Assembly (NCBI GenBank): GCA_031552195.1
Contig: JAVBMT010000020.1
Location: 18,861 to 82,860 of the forward strand
Direction: 5' to 3'
Length of the DNA stretch: 64,000 nt
Source: JAVBMP01 sp031552195
Lineage (GTDB): Bacteria > Desulfobacterota > Desulfovibrionia > Desulfovibrionales > Desulfovibrionaceae
Shown here: positions 1-8,446 of the stretch, piece by piece
Position numbering within the stretch: the first letter of the stretch is position 1
Layout: each line of letters opens with the position of its first letter
Made by a program: the position numbers and the translations under genes
Notes under the pieces: generated by a model
The model's input: only the letters and a program-made list of their open reading frames with translations
What the model was told of the DNA's origin: nothing
The model's database searches: none

Positions 1-523
1 GTTCCAGCACCTTCAGCCCGGAAAGTGGGCGCAAAAGAGCGGTTGTTCCCGCCATTGCGGTTTCAGCGGCGTTTTTACGGGAGAATATTTGCCCGTAAAC
101 AAGGTTATTCCGGGCGTGGGTGAACACGCAAAGCGCCGTTTCCGCGTTCGTTTCAGTCAGTCCGCACGCGGCGTTGGCGGCCAGAAGCGGCAAATAGCCG
201 ATGCCGGCCTGCGGTATGCCGAGCCCCCGGCTTAGGGCCGCCGTTGTAGACAGGGCCAGCCTCAGCCCGGTGAATCCGCCCGGCCCGTTTACGGCCGCCA
301 CCCGTTCCACCGCTTGCGGGGAAAGCTTCAGCAGGGCGAAAATATTTTGCAGGGCCGGAGCGAGCATTTCCACGCCCTGAGTCCTGGCCAGCCACTGCTG
401 CCCGCAGACAAGTTCGGTTTCGCCCGTGGGCAGGGCGCGGCCGAGCGCTATCTGCAAAAGGCCTTCCGCGGCGTTCAGGGCCAGGGTAAGGCCTCCGCCG
501 TTGTCGTTTATGCCTGAGCGCAC
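1..523 (-). CDS. tsaB: TsaB, tRNA threonylcarbamoyladenosine biosynthesis protein (C-terminus cut by window edge)
   Basis: An open frame runs from a GTG at 523 off the left edge of the window. It contains the family motif VNGPGGFTGLRL followed by an Ala/Leu-rich helix, which is the core of the YeaZ/TsaB fold. TsaB is the non-catalytic partner of TsaD in making the t6A base of ANN-decoding tRNAs in the cytoplasm. The GTG lies 5 nt after the rseP stop; an in-frame TTG at 538 overlapping rseP is the alternative start. The N-terminal strand reads LTLALNAAE where most TsaB proteins have an Asp (LAIDTS-like), so this end is divergent. It is the last visible gene of the uppS-cdsA-dxr-rseP operon. 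Family assignment is firm; the start is not. Confidence 0.82.
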   Translation of the reverse strand, partial: MRSGINDNGGGLTLALNAAEGLLQIALGRALPTGETELVCGQQWLARTQGVEMLAPALQNIFALLKLSPQAVERVAAVNGPGGFTGLRLALSTTAALSRGLGIPQAGIGYLPLLAANAACGLTETNAETALCVFTHARNNLVYGQIFSRKNAAETAMAGTTALLRPLSGLKVLE

Positions 524-527
524 GGCT

Positions 528-1589
528 TTAACCGGCAACCCAGCGGTAAATGTCGTTCAACGTCACCAGCACCATAAGCGCAAGCATCAGGGCAAGCCCG
601 GCCATTGTGCCGTAGGTCTGTATTTTTTCCGGCACGGGGCGGCGGAAAGTGATTTCGCACAGGTTGAAAAACACATGCCCGCCGTCCAGGGCGGGAATGG
701 GCAGCAAATTCAGCAGGCCGAGGTTGATGCTGAGCAGCGCGCTGAGGGTCAGCAGGGCCAGGTAGGCGTGCTTGCTGGCCTGGTCATGCACCATTTGGCC
801 GATAAGCACCGGGCCGCCGATTTCCTTGACCGAAACATCGCCTTTTACGAGCATTCCAAGCATTTCGCCGGTGAAAACGATGGCCCGCCAGGTTTCCCGG
901 CAGCTTTCCAGCAAGCTTTCCGGCAGATTTTCCTTATAATAAATCCCGGCCGAGGCCACGCCGATCTGACGCACCGTAACTTCTTTGCCGGCATCGTCTT
1001 TAAAGGTGAGCACTGACGGAGCCAGGCGCAAAGCCAGTTTTTCTTCGCCGCGCTTAAGCCCGACCTCCAGAATCCGGCTTTTCTCCATGTTCACGCGGAG
1101 GCGTATATCGTCCCACCAGGCCACGGGGTGGCCGTTTATGGACGTAATCACGTCGCCCGGCCTTATTCCGGCCTCTGCGGCCGGGGAATACGGAATGACT
1201 TCGCCTATTGCCGGCAACTGCATGGCTGAACCCAGAAGCAGCCCCGCATAAATGAAGCAGGCCAGGACGATGTTGAAAAACGGTCCGGCTAAAACCACGA
1301 ACAGCCGGTGCAGCGGCGGGCGCAGGGCGAAGCTTTCTTCACGGGTGAACGGCTCGGGAATCTCCTCGTCTTTTCCGCCTTCGCCGACCAGGGAAACAAA
1401 GCCGCCCAGCGGCACGAGCGCCACCTGATATTGCGTCTTGCGGCCCTTGAAGCCGAAAAGTTTCGGCCCGAAGCCGACGGAAAAAGTTTTAACCCCTATG
1501 CCGAGCAGGCGGGCCGCCAGGAAATGGCCCAGCTCATGAAAGGCGATAAGCCCGCCCAGCACGATTATGATAGCGATAAATCCGGTCAT
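528..1589 (-). CDS. rseP: RseP, site-2 intramembrane zinc metalloprotease
   Basis: 353 residues, normal for the shorter RseP/MMP-like proteases. The zinc motif HELGH is at residues 18-22 in the first membrane helix, a single PDZ domain occupies roughly residues 115-190, and the C-terminal membrane motif NLLPIPALDGGH supplies the third zinc ligand Asp. The family cleaves anti-sigma factors and leftover signal peptides inside the inner membrane. The ATG at 1589 follows an AAGGAT-like ribosome site. It sits 78 nt after dxr and 5 nt before tsaB. The uppS-cdsA-dxr-rseP order is widespread in proteobacteria. No anti-sigma factor substrate gene is visible in the window. Confidence 0.95.
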   Translation of the reverse strand: MTGFIAIIIVLGGLIAFHELGHFLAARLLGIGVKTFSVGFGPKLFGFKGRKTQYQVALVPLGGFVSLVGEGGKDEEIPEPFTREESFALRPPLHRLFVVLAGPFFNIVLACFIYAGLLLGSAMQLPAIGEVIPYSPAAEAGIRPGDVITSINGHPVAWWDDIRLRVNMEKSRILEVGLKRGEEKLALRLAPSVLTFKDDAGKEVTVRQIGVASAGIYYKENLPESLLESCRETWRAIVFTGEMLGMLVKGDVSVKEIGGPVLIGQMVHDQASKHAYLALLTLSALLSINLGLLNLLPIPALDGGHVFFNLCEITFRRPVPEKIQTYGTMAGLALMLALMVLVTLNDIYRWVAG

Positions 1590-1667
1590 CGGAATCCTTG
1601 AAGATGTCTATGAGGCGCTTTGCCTCTCATTGCGGTAAAAGTAACCCGGTTTAAGACCGGGCGGACA

Positions 1668-2951
1668 TCATAAATAAGCATGCGGGCGGTTTTTGCAAGA
1701 GGCGGAAGCATAGGCGAAGCGCCTGGCCTCTTCGTCAACCGCCATAATCTCTTCAACGGTGCCAGGTTCATCCGCCAGGTTATGGCGGGCCAGCGCCTTT
1801 TCAACCAGCCCGGCTATTCCGGTGAAGGGCAGTTTTTCTTCAAGGAAAAGCTCAACCGCCACTTCATTGGCCGCGTTCAGGGCGATGGTCGCCCCCTTGC
1901 CGGTTTTCAGGGCCTCGCGGCAAAGGTCCAGGCAGGGAAAAGCGGCGGTGTCGGGCTTTGCGAAGGTCAGCGCGGCGGTTTGCAAGAGGTCCAGGCGCTT
2001 CACGCCGCTTTCGAGCCGATAGGGCCAGCCGAGGCAGTGGGCCAGGGGCACGCGCATATCCGCCGGCCCGAGCTGGGCCAGCACCGAACCGTCCGTGAAT
2101 TCCACCAGGGAGTGGATGATGGACTGGGGATGCACCAGAACGTCAACTTCATCCTGCTCCAGCCCGTAAAGGCGGCAGGCCTCGATAACTTCCAGTCCTT
2201 TGTTCATGAGCGTGGCGGAATCTATGGTTATTTTCGGGCCCATTTTCCAATTCGGATGATTCAGGGCCTCGCTTTTGCCCACGTTTTTAAGGAACGCGGC
2301 GTCTTTGCCGAAAAAAGGCCCGCCGGAGGCGGTCAGAATAAGCTTCCGCACTGAAGTGGTGGCTTCGCTGCGGGCTTCTCCATGGCTTCGCCCGGAAAGA
2401 TGGTATGGATAAAGGGCTGAGAGCAGGCACTGGAAGATGGCGTTGTGTTCGGAATCCACCGGCAGCATGGAAGCGCCGCTTTCCCGGCATAATTTACGCA
2501 GCAGCGGCCCGGCCAGAACCAGCGACTCTTTGTTGGCCAGGGCGATGACCTTGCCGGACGCGGACGCGGCGGCGGTGGCCGCCAGCCCGGCCGCCCCCAC
2601 CTGGGCGGAAACGACGGTGCCGGTTTCAGGCAGTGAGGCCAGAACAGTGCAGGCCTCTTGCCCGGCCAGGATTTGCGGTTTGTAGCCGGCGGGAAGCATT
2701 GCTTCCAGCTCTTTGCGGCGGTTTTCATGCCTCAGGCCGAGATAATCCGGCCGCCAGCGGGCCGCCTGTTCCGCCAGAAGGGGCAGGTTGTCGCCTCCGG
2801 CCAGGGCTGTCACCCGGAAGCGCTCCGGCTGCTCGTTCATTACCGACAGGGCGTTGCGGCCTATGGAGCCGGTCGACCCCAGAACGCTAACGGCGCGCGG
2901 CAGGTCTCCGGCATATTCCGGCCCCGGCAAGCGGGAAATATAATTTATCAC
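1668..2951 (-). CDS. dxr: 1-deoxy-D-xylulose 5-phosphate reductoisomerase (DXR)
   Basis: 427 residues. The NADPH-binding motif GSTGSIG is at 25-31, the metal/substrate motif VDSEHNAIFQ lies near the middle, and the signature KMGPKITIDSATLMNKGLE follows. It converts DXP to MEP, the committed step of the non-mevalonate isoprenoid pathway, in the cytoplasm. The start is a GTG at 2951 preceded by AGGA at about 7 nt; the upstream ATG overlapping it (ATGCAGTGA) is out of frame and closes at once. Isopentenyl units made here feed UppS, encoded upstream in the same operon. A Ser/Gly/Arg-rich stretch around residues 187-200 (SGRSHGEARSEATT) looks like a small insertion relative to typical DXR. Confidence 0.96.
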   Translation of the reverse strand: MINYISRLPGPEYAGDLPRAVSVLGSTGSIGRNALSVMNEQPERFRVTALAGGDNLPLLAEQAARWRPDYLGLRHENRRKELEAMLPAGYKPQILAGQEACTVLASLPETGTVVSAQVGAAGLAATAAASASGKVIALANKESLVLAGPLLRKLCRESGASMLPVDSEHNAIFQCLLSALYPYHLSGRSHGEARSEATTSVRKLILTASGGPFFGKDAAFLKNVGKSEALNHPNWKMGPKITIDSATLMNKGLEVIEACRLYGLEQDEVDVLVHPQSIIHSLVEFTDGSVLAQLGPADMRVPLAHCLGWPYRLESGVKRLDLLQTAALTFAKPDTAAFPCLDLCREALKTGKGATIALNAANEVAVELFLEEKLPFTGIAGLVEKALARHNLADEPGTVEEIMAVDEEARRFAYASASCKNRPHAYL

Positions 2952-3071
2952 TGCATGATCCTGGCAGGTCTGTAGCGTTTTAGCCGTGAATCGCCGCCTC
3001 TTGCCGTCTTTCCAAATACAAAAGTGGCCGCGATTTTTTCAGGCACGTTCAGGCCGGCTCAATGAGCCGCC

Positions 3072-3890
3072 CTAAAAAATGAAAAAACGGAAAACAGCGT
3101 AAGCGGGCAACACGAAGATCAGGCTGTCCACCCGGTCGAGCACCCCGCCGTGGCCGGGCAGAATGTTGCTGGAATCTTTTACCTGCAAAACCCGCTTCAG
3201 GGCCGATTCGAAAAGGTCGCCGAAAAGCGAGGCCAGGTTAAGGGCCAAGGCCACGCCCAGCCATGCGAACGCGCTTAAGGCTTCCATGTTTTCCGGCATG
3301 GGCAGGAGCAGGCCCAGCCCGGTTACCGTCAGAAGGCAGGCCAGCAACCCTCCGGCCGCGCCTTCCCAGCTTTTGTTCGGGCTTATGCGGGGCCAGAGTT
3401 TGTGTTTGCCGAAAAGGCTGCCTATATAATAGGCCCCGACGTCAGACCCAACCGCCGCCGCAATTACGAGGAGCTGTTCGCCCCAGGTCAGGTAGAGGGC
3501 CAGCTGAAGGGTCAGGGGAATATAGAAAAGGCCCATGGGCATGACGGCGTGGCGCTCGAGCCGGGCCTCGTCATTGCCTCTTCCGTAGCTGATGAGAAAA
3601 CTCATTCCGACGTAAAACCAGGTTATGCCCAAAAAGGCGAAGAGCAGGCCCTCCGAACCGGGGCGGGAAAAAAACACCACGCCGAAACCGGCCAGAAGCC
3701 CCACCGCTTTGGAAGGCAGATGAGAGAAGCCGGGCCAGAACATGGCGTAAAATTCGTAAAGGGCGACCACGCTTATCAGGGTGAGGACGCCGCGTAAAAG
3801 AAGGCCGCCCGTGGCTATGGCGGCAACCACCAGTGCGGCCAGAGCCAGGCCGGTGTAAACTCTGGCTTTATGTGAAGAACCGAGGCTCAT
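3072..3890 (-). CDS. cdsA: Phosphatidate cytidylyltransferase
   Basis: 272 residues with about eight hydrophobic segments. The C-terminal CdsA signature reads SNILPGHGGVLDRVDSL, including the conserved Asp residues. The enzyme makes CDP-diacylglycerol from phosphatidate and CTP in the inner membrane, the branch point for phospholipid head groups. An ATG at 3890 follows AAGGA. It lies between uppS (46 nt upstream) and dxr (120 nt downstream), the usual order. Nothing looks unusual in length or motifs. Confidence 0.95.
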   Translation of the reverse strand: MSLGSSHKARVYTGLALAALVVAAIATGGLLLRGVLTLISVVALYEFYAMFWPGFSHLPSKAVGLLAGFGVVFFSRPGSEGLLFAFLGITWFYVGMSFLISYGRGNDEARLERHAVMPMGLFYIPLTLQLALYLTWGEQLLVIAAAVGSDVGAYYIGSLFGKHKLWPRISPNKSWEGAAGGLLACLLTVTGLGLLLPMPENMEALSAFAWLGVALALNLASLFGDLFESALKRVLQVKDSSNILPGHGGVLDRVDSLIFVLPAYAVFRFFIF

Positions 3891-3936
3891 GCGAAATCCT
3901 TGCTGGAGCTGCGCTCTGTTTCAGGGTAAATGAACG

Positions 3937-4659
3937 TTATTTGCCGAAACGCCTTGTCCGCCCGGCGTAATCGGCCAAGGCGGCCCTGAGGTCCTCTGCC
4001 GTGAAGTCCGGCCAAAGGGTGGGCGTGAAATAATATTCGGCGTAAGCGCACTGGAAAAGCAGGAAGTTGCTTATGCGGCGCTCGCCGCTGGTGCGTATGA
4101 CCAAATCCGGGTCAGGCTGCCCGGCGCTGTAAAGATACTCGGACAGGGTTTCCGGAGTAAGCTCTTTCGCTTTGCGGCCGGATTCCATGAACCGGCGGCA
4201 GGCCAGAGCTATTTCTTCGCGGCTGGAATAATTTATGGCCAGATTAAGGCGCATGCTTTCGCAGGCGGCCGTTTTTTTGACGGCGTAGCTCAACCCCTTG
4301 CGTGAGGGCAAGGGCAGGCTGGAAGGGTCTCCGAACAGTCTCAGGCTTATATCCTGTTCAAGCAACGTGGGCAATTCCTGCTTCAGGAACTGCACCAGCA
4401 TATCAAAAAGAAAGCGCACTTCTTCAAGCGGGCGTGACCAGTTTTCCTTGGAAAAGGCGTAAAGCGTCAGGTGTTTTATGCCAAGAGAGCGGCACTCGGT
4501 TACTATTTTGCGCACCGTTTCGCTGCCGGCCCTGTGCCCGGCGCTGCGCTCAAGCCCGCGCATGGTCGCCCAGCGCCCGTTTCCGTCCATGATTATCGCG
4601 ACATGGGCAGGCAAAGCGGGTAAATTTGCAGGAGAAAATGGCTTGTTGCTTTCCGCCAC
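3937..4659 (-). CDS. uppS: Undecaprenyl diphosphate synthase (cis-prenyltransferase)
   Basis: 240 residues. The active-site motif IIMDGNGRW is at 22-30 with the catalytic Asp25, followed by RSAGHRAG and the C-terminal region DPDLVIRTSGERRISNFLLF of the cis-prenyltransferase family. It builds undecaprenyl-PP, the lipid carrier for peptidoglycan and LPS. The start is a GTG at 4659 with GGAG about 6 nt before it; no ATG upstream gives a better fit. It is the first gene of the minus-strand operon and is divergent from the hydrolase gene at 4933, so the 270-nt gap must carry both promoters. Confidence 0.95.
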   Translation of the reverse strand: MAESNKPFSPANLPALPAHVAIIMDGNGRWATMRGLERSAGHRAGSETVRKIVTECRSLGIKHLTLYAFSKENWSRPLEEVRFLFDMLVQFLKQELPTLLEQDISLRLFGDPSSLPLPSRKGLSYAVKKTAACESMRLNLAINYSSREEIALACRRFMESGRKAKELTPETLSEYLYSAGQPDPDLVIRTSGERRISNFLLFQCAYAEYYFTPTLWPDFTAEDLRAALADYAGRTRRFGK

Positions 4660-4867
4660 GCAGCGCTCCGGAAAGCCCGGCGGCTCTGTTCCGCCGAGCG
4701 TAAATTTTTTTCCAAATTACGCTACCTCAAGCCCAAAGGTCAAGAAACTTCTCCTGGGGCGGGGCTGTTTTACAACCCGTTATTTATTTCAATAAGAGTG
4801 GTTTTTTTGATCAAAAAGCGTTACTGTCGGCAACGGCGCTTGAATTACGATTTCGGCGGGCGCGCTC

Positions 4868-4895
4868 TTGCCATTTGGCGGACACTGTATATATT
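4868..4895 (+). promoter_or_regulatory. Probable sigma-70 promoter of the alkylsulfatase-like gene
   Basis: TTGCCA (4868-4873), a 16-nt spacer, then TATATT (4890-4895). The transcript would start near 4902, leaving a leader of about 30 nt with a strong GGAGG site before the ATG at 4933. The same TTGCCA -35 recurs at other promoters in this window. Confidence 0.55.
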
Positions 4896-4932
4896 CTCCC
4901 CAAGGGTTGCAAATTTCCAGGAGGAAACCGAC

Positions 4933-6228
4933 ATGAACACCTCAAAGCTGCCAGGCTTCCATTATCCGTATACCGAGCCTCAAGGGTCGATGGAAGAGAA
5001 AGAATTCAACGTTGCGCCCGGCATATACGTGTTTGCCGGCGGTTCCACCATAACCCTGCTGGCCGGAGAAACCGGCTACGTCCTGATTGACGCGGGCGGC
5101 GGGGGGGATTGCGCCAGGCGCGTCGCGGGCAGGATAAAAGAGCTTACCGACAAGCCTTTATCCGCCATCATCCTTACCCACGGCCACCCGGACCACACCA
5201 GCGGCGGCTCGGTTTTCCTTGAAGGAAGGGAAGATGTTCCGGTGTGGGGGCTTGCCAATTTCGGGGCGGAAGGCAAGGGTTCAGTCGGGCTGGAAAACAT
5301 CAGCGCCAAACGCGCGGCGCGGCAGTTCGGGGCTTTCATCCCGGCCGGAATGCGCAAACGCAGCCCGTTGTTCACGGAACCCGGCGCGCCGGAAACCCCG
5401 CTGAAACCCATCGCCCCGAACCGGACCTTTGAAGGCAGCCTCAAACTGGAAATCGCCGGGTTTGAACTTGAGCTTTACGCCGCCCCGGGGGAAACTTCCG
5501 ATACCCTTATCGTCTGGTTGCCTAAAGAAAAGGTTCTGCTCTGCGCCGACAACATTTACAACTCTTTCCCCAATCTTTACGCGCTGCGCGGCTCCGCTTA
5601 CCGCGACGTGGCGACATGGGCGGGAAGCGTGGACAGGATGCTCGCCTTCAACGCCCATGTTCTCGTGCCCGGGCACGGCAACCCGGAGTTCGGGGAGGCG
5701 GAATGCAGAAGCCGCCTTGCCAACCACCGCGACGCCATAATGTATGTTTATTCCGAAACCGTGAAAGGCATGAACGAGGGGCTTTCGCCGGAGGCCATAG
5801 CCACCAGCCTGGCCTTGCCCCGGCACTTGGCTGAATTGCCTTACCTGGGCGAATTTTACGGTGCCGTTCCTTTTGCCGTGCGCGGCATTTACAGCGGGCT
5901 GCTGGGCTGGTTTGACGGCAACCCGAGCAACCTGGTTATTTTTACCCCGCGCGAAGAGGCCGAGCATATGGCCAAGCTGGCGGGGGGGGCGGAAAGGCTG
6001 TTGGAAATGGCGCGCGACGCCCTCAAGGCTGAAGATTACCGTTGGGTGAACAAGCTTGCCGACTATTACATGAACTTGGGCGAAAACGCCCGTTCCGAAA
6101 GCCTTAAGGAAATGAAGAGGCTGAAAGCCGACGCATTGCTGGCTTTGAGCCATGAAGTTCTCCCCATTACCGGGGCAAACTATTTGATGAGCTGCGCGCT
6201 GGAGTTGCGCAAGGAAGCGGAATGTTGA
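4933..6228 (+). CDS. Metallo-beta-lactamase-fold hydrolase of the alkylsulfatase type
   Basis: 431 residues from the ATG at 4933, which has CCAGGAGG before it; the frame is open further upstream but that part does not resemble the family. The zinc motif THGHPDHTSGG is in the first third, and ADNIYNSFPNLYALRG and VLVPGHGNP match SdsA/alkylsulfatase-like enzymes. The region after about residue 250 looks like the alkylsulfatase dimerisation domain (YLGEFYGAVPFAVRGIYSG). Full alkylsulfatases are about 650 residues and end in an SCP2-like domain, which is absent here, so the substrate is uncertain. No signal peptide is visible, suggesting a cytoplasmic enzyme. It is followed 36 nt later by an iron-sulfur protein gene. 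Confidence 0.85.
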   Translation: MNTSKLPGFHYPYTEPQGSMEEKEFNVAPGIYVFAGGSTITLLAGETGYVLIDAGGGGDCARRVAGRIKELTDKPLSAIILTHGHPDHTSGGSVFLEGREDVPVWGLANFGAEGKGSVGLENISAKRAARQFGAFIPAGMRKRSPLFTEPGAPETPLKPIAPNRTFEGSLKLEIAGFELELYAAPGETSDTLIVWLPKEKVLLCADNIYNSFPNLYALRGSAYRDVATWAGSVDRMLAFNAHVLVPGHGNPEFGEAECRSRLANHRDAIMYVYSETVKGMNEGLSPEAIATSLALPRHLAELPYLGEFYGAVPFAVRGIYSGLLGWFDGNPSNLVIFTPREEAEHMAKLAGGAERLLEMARDALKAEDYRWVNKLADYYMNLGENARSESLKEMKRLKADALLALSHEVLPITGANYLMSCALELRKEAEC

Positions 6229-6264
6229 ACAGCTCCTGCCCGCGTCGGTTCGAGGAATACTCAC

Positions 6265-6948
6265 ATGCAGCTTAAAAGGAAAATAGTCCAGATTGATGAA
6301 AACCGGTGCACCGGCTGCGGTTTATGCATTATAAACTGCGCGGAGCATGCCATTATAATTGAAAACGGCAAGGCCAAAGTGGTGTCAGACAACCTGTGCG
6401 ACGGTCTCGGCGCCTGCCTTGCGGCCTGCCCGGAAGACGCCCTGCGCATTATCGAACGCGAGGCCGACCCTTTTGACGAGGTAGAGGTGCATAAGCGCCG
6501 CGACCAGCTGCAATGGGCCAAACAAGCCTCGAAGGGTTGCGCGGGGCAGTGTCCGGGAAGTTTGCCCGGCCTGAGCGTTGATATGTCTTCGGTGTTGAAC
6601 TGGCCGGTAAAACTGCGTCTGGCTTCTCCCGAAGCGTTCAAATTTTTTGCCGGGAAGGACAAAACCCTGGTGTTCACGGCGGATTGCGCCCCGGTGGTGA
6701 TGAACAGCTTCCATAGCGAATACGGCAGGGGTAACCTGGTATTCACAGCCTGCCCGAAATTCGAGGATGCCGGAGACCTGACCAGGAAGCTGGCCGCTAT
6801 TCTTCAGATCGCGCAGATAAACAACTGCATTTCCCTGCGCATGGACGTTCCCTGCTGTGGAGGGCTGAGCAAGATTAAAGAGAGCGCGATCAAGCTTGTG
6901 GGCAGAAGGCTTACCTTGGAAGACAGGATAGTAAGCCGTCAGGCCTGA
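6265..6948 (+). CDS. 4Fe-4S dicluster protein with C-terminal Cys-rich domain
   Basis: 227 residues. The N-terminal ferredoxin motif is CTGCGLCIINC. The second motif, CDGLGACLAACP, has Leu where the second Cys of a standard 4Fe-4S motif stands; this CDGLGAC form is familiar from a widespread family of ferredoxin-like proteins, so it is probably normal for the family. The C-terminal half holds more cysteines (ADCAP, TACPK, VPCCGG) that could bind another cluster. Function is not established; an electron-transfer or cluster-sensing role is inference. It lies 36 nt after the hydrolase gene, probably co-transcribed, and ends before a strong terminator. Confidence 0.8.
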   Translation: MQLKRKIVQIDENRCTGCGLCIINCAEHAIIIENGKAKVVSDNLCDGLGACLAACPEDALRIIEREADPFDEVEVHKRRDQLQWAKQASKGCAGQCPGSLPGLSVDMSSVLNWPVKLRLASPEAFKFFAGKDKTLVFTADCAPVVMNSFHSEYGRGNLVFTACPKFEDAGDLTRKLAAILQIAQINNCISLRMDVPCCGGLSKIKESAIKLVGRRLTLEDRIVSRQA

Positions 6949-6980
6949 CGGGATATTGATCCGTTCTAAAAAACGTTTAA

Positions 6981-7021
6981 GGGAAAAGCCCGCGCGCCGA
7001 ATAGGCGCGCGGGCTTTTCCC
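6981..7021. terminator. Bidirectional intrinsic terminator between convergent genes
   Basis: A perfect 18-bp inverted repeat (arms 6981-6998 and 7004-7021) around a 5-nt loop. Each arm has the form GGGAAAAGCCCGCGCGCC, so the stem ends in an A/T-rich stretch on either strand. It separates the plus-strand iron-sulfur gene from fliI on the minus strand and can serve both. Confidence 0.85.
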
Positions 7022-7073
7022 TTTGAAGCGGTTAACTTTTGAAACGGTTTACGCCTTCGCCGGCGGCGCGAAA

Positions 7074-8435
7074 TCACTGCGCGGCCAGTTCCGCAAGCTG
7101 GGCGAAGCTTTGCTCAAGCGTCTGGCGGTCTGTTATATCCTGTTTCAAAAAGGCGTTTATGGAAGGCACCAGGGCGATTGCGGCGTCAATATCCGGGTTT
7201 GAGCCGTGGGCGTAAGCGCCTATGTTCACCATGTCTTCCACTTTTTTGAAGGTTGCCAGCGCGGCCAGCGCCCTGCGCCCGTCAAGCACGGCCTCCCGGC
7301 TGCAAATATCCGTGCGCAGGCGGCTTATGGAGCGCAGCACGTCAATGGCCGGAAAATGGCCTTGGTCGGCCAGGTCGCGGGTCAGGACTATGTGCCCGTC
7401 AAGGATGGAACGCACGCTGTCGGCAATCGGCTCGTTAAAGTCGTCGCCGTCGACCAGAACCGTATAGATGCCGGTAATCGTGCCCCGGGCGTTGCGCCCG
7501 GCCCGCTCCAGCAGCTTGGGCAACTGGGCGAAAACCGAAGGTGTGTAGCCTTTGGTGGTGGGCGGTTCGCCGACCGCCAGGCCCACCTCGCGCGCGGCCA
7601 TGGCGAAACGGGTTACGGAGTCCATCATAAGGAGCACGTCTTTGCCCTGGTCGCGGAAATATTCGGCCACAGCCGTTCCGGCATAAGCCGCGCGCATGCG
7701 GATTAGCGGAGACTGGTCGGAGGTGGCGATAACCAGAACGGAGCGGGACATGCCTTCCGGTCCCAGGTCTTTTTCCATGAATTCCAGCACTTCGCGCCCG
7801 CGTTCGCCTATCAGGGCGATAACGTTGACGTCGGCCTCGGTGTAGCGGGCCATCATGCCCATCAGGGTAGACTTGCCGACGCCGGAGCCGGCCATGATGC
7901 CTACGCGCTGCCCTTTCCCGAGGGTAAGCAGGGAATTTATGGCCCGCACCCCCACGTCAAGCGGTTCGCTGATGCGCGGCCGGGAAAGGGGGGAAGGGGG
8001 GTCGCGGTAAAGCGGGGCGATGTCGTCCAGCTCCAGTTCGCCTTCAGCTCCCGCCACTCCCTCCAGTCCTTCCAGCGGCTGGCCGAAAGCGTCAAAGGCC
8101 CGGCCGAGCAAACCGCGTCCGACCGGAAACACCGGCGGCAGGCTGGAGTTGCGTATCAGGCTGCCGGGCTGCACCCCGCGCAAATCTCCGTAGGGCATGA
8201 AAAGCAGGTTGCCGTCGCGGAACCCGACCACTTCAACCGCCACGCCGTTTTCTTCCGCGCGCGCAAGCGCGGCGTTGCCCATGCCTTCCGGCAGTATGTG
8301 GCAAAGCGAGCCTAAGGGAGCCTTCAGGCCGCTGCCCTCGGCCACGAGGCCCACAACTTTGTTGACCTTGCCGTATGCTACGGTGGGGGCAAGTTCCTGA
8401 AGCAGGCGCAGGGTTGTTTTCGGGTCTGGGCACAT
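7074..8435 (-). CDS. fliI: FliI, flagellar export ATPase
   Basis: 453 residues. Walker A GSGVGKST is at 183-190, the F1-type signature ALIGERGREVLEF follows, and Walker B is VLLMMDSVTRFAMA. Residues about 1-90 form the beta-barrel N-domain. FliI is the hexameric ATPase at the cytoplasmic face of the flagellar type III export gate, regulated by FliH. The ATG at 8435 is 11 nt after the fliH stop with no obvious Shine-Dalgarno site, so translational coupling to fliH is likely. No fliJ follows; the gene ends at the bidirectional terminator. Confidence 0.96.
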   Translation of the reverse strand: MCPDPKTTLRLLQELAPTVAYGKVNKVVGLVAEGSGLKAPLGSLCHILPEGMGNAALARAEENGVAVEVVGFRDGNLLFMPYGDLRGVQPGSLIRNSSLPPVFPVGRGLLGRAFDAFGQPLEGLEGVAGAEGELELDDIAPLYRDPPSPLSRPRISEPLDVGVRAINSLLTLGKGQRVGIMAGSGVGKSTLMGMMARYTEADVNVIALIGERGREVLEFMEKDLGPEGMSRSVLVIATSDQSPLIRMRAAYAGTAVAEYFRDQGKDVLLMMDSVTRFAMAAREVGLAVGEPPTTKGYTPSVFAQLPKLLERAGRNARGTITGIYTVLVDGDDFNEPIADSVRSILDGHIVLTRDLADQGHFPAIDVLRSISRLRTDICSREAVLDGRRALAALATFKKVEDMVNIGAYAHGSNPDIDAAIALVPSINAFLKQDITDRQTLEQSFAQLAELAAQ

Positions 8436-8446
8436 AGGAGGGCGAA

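Noticed and set aside
6265..6948. Missing Cys in the second ferredoxin motif as a defect
   Set aside because: The CDGLGAC form recurs in a widespread family of similar proteins, so it is probably normal.
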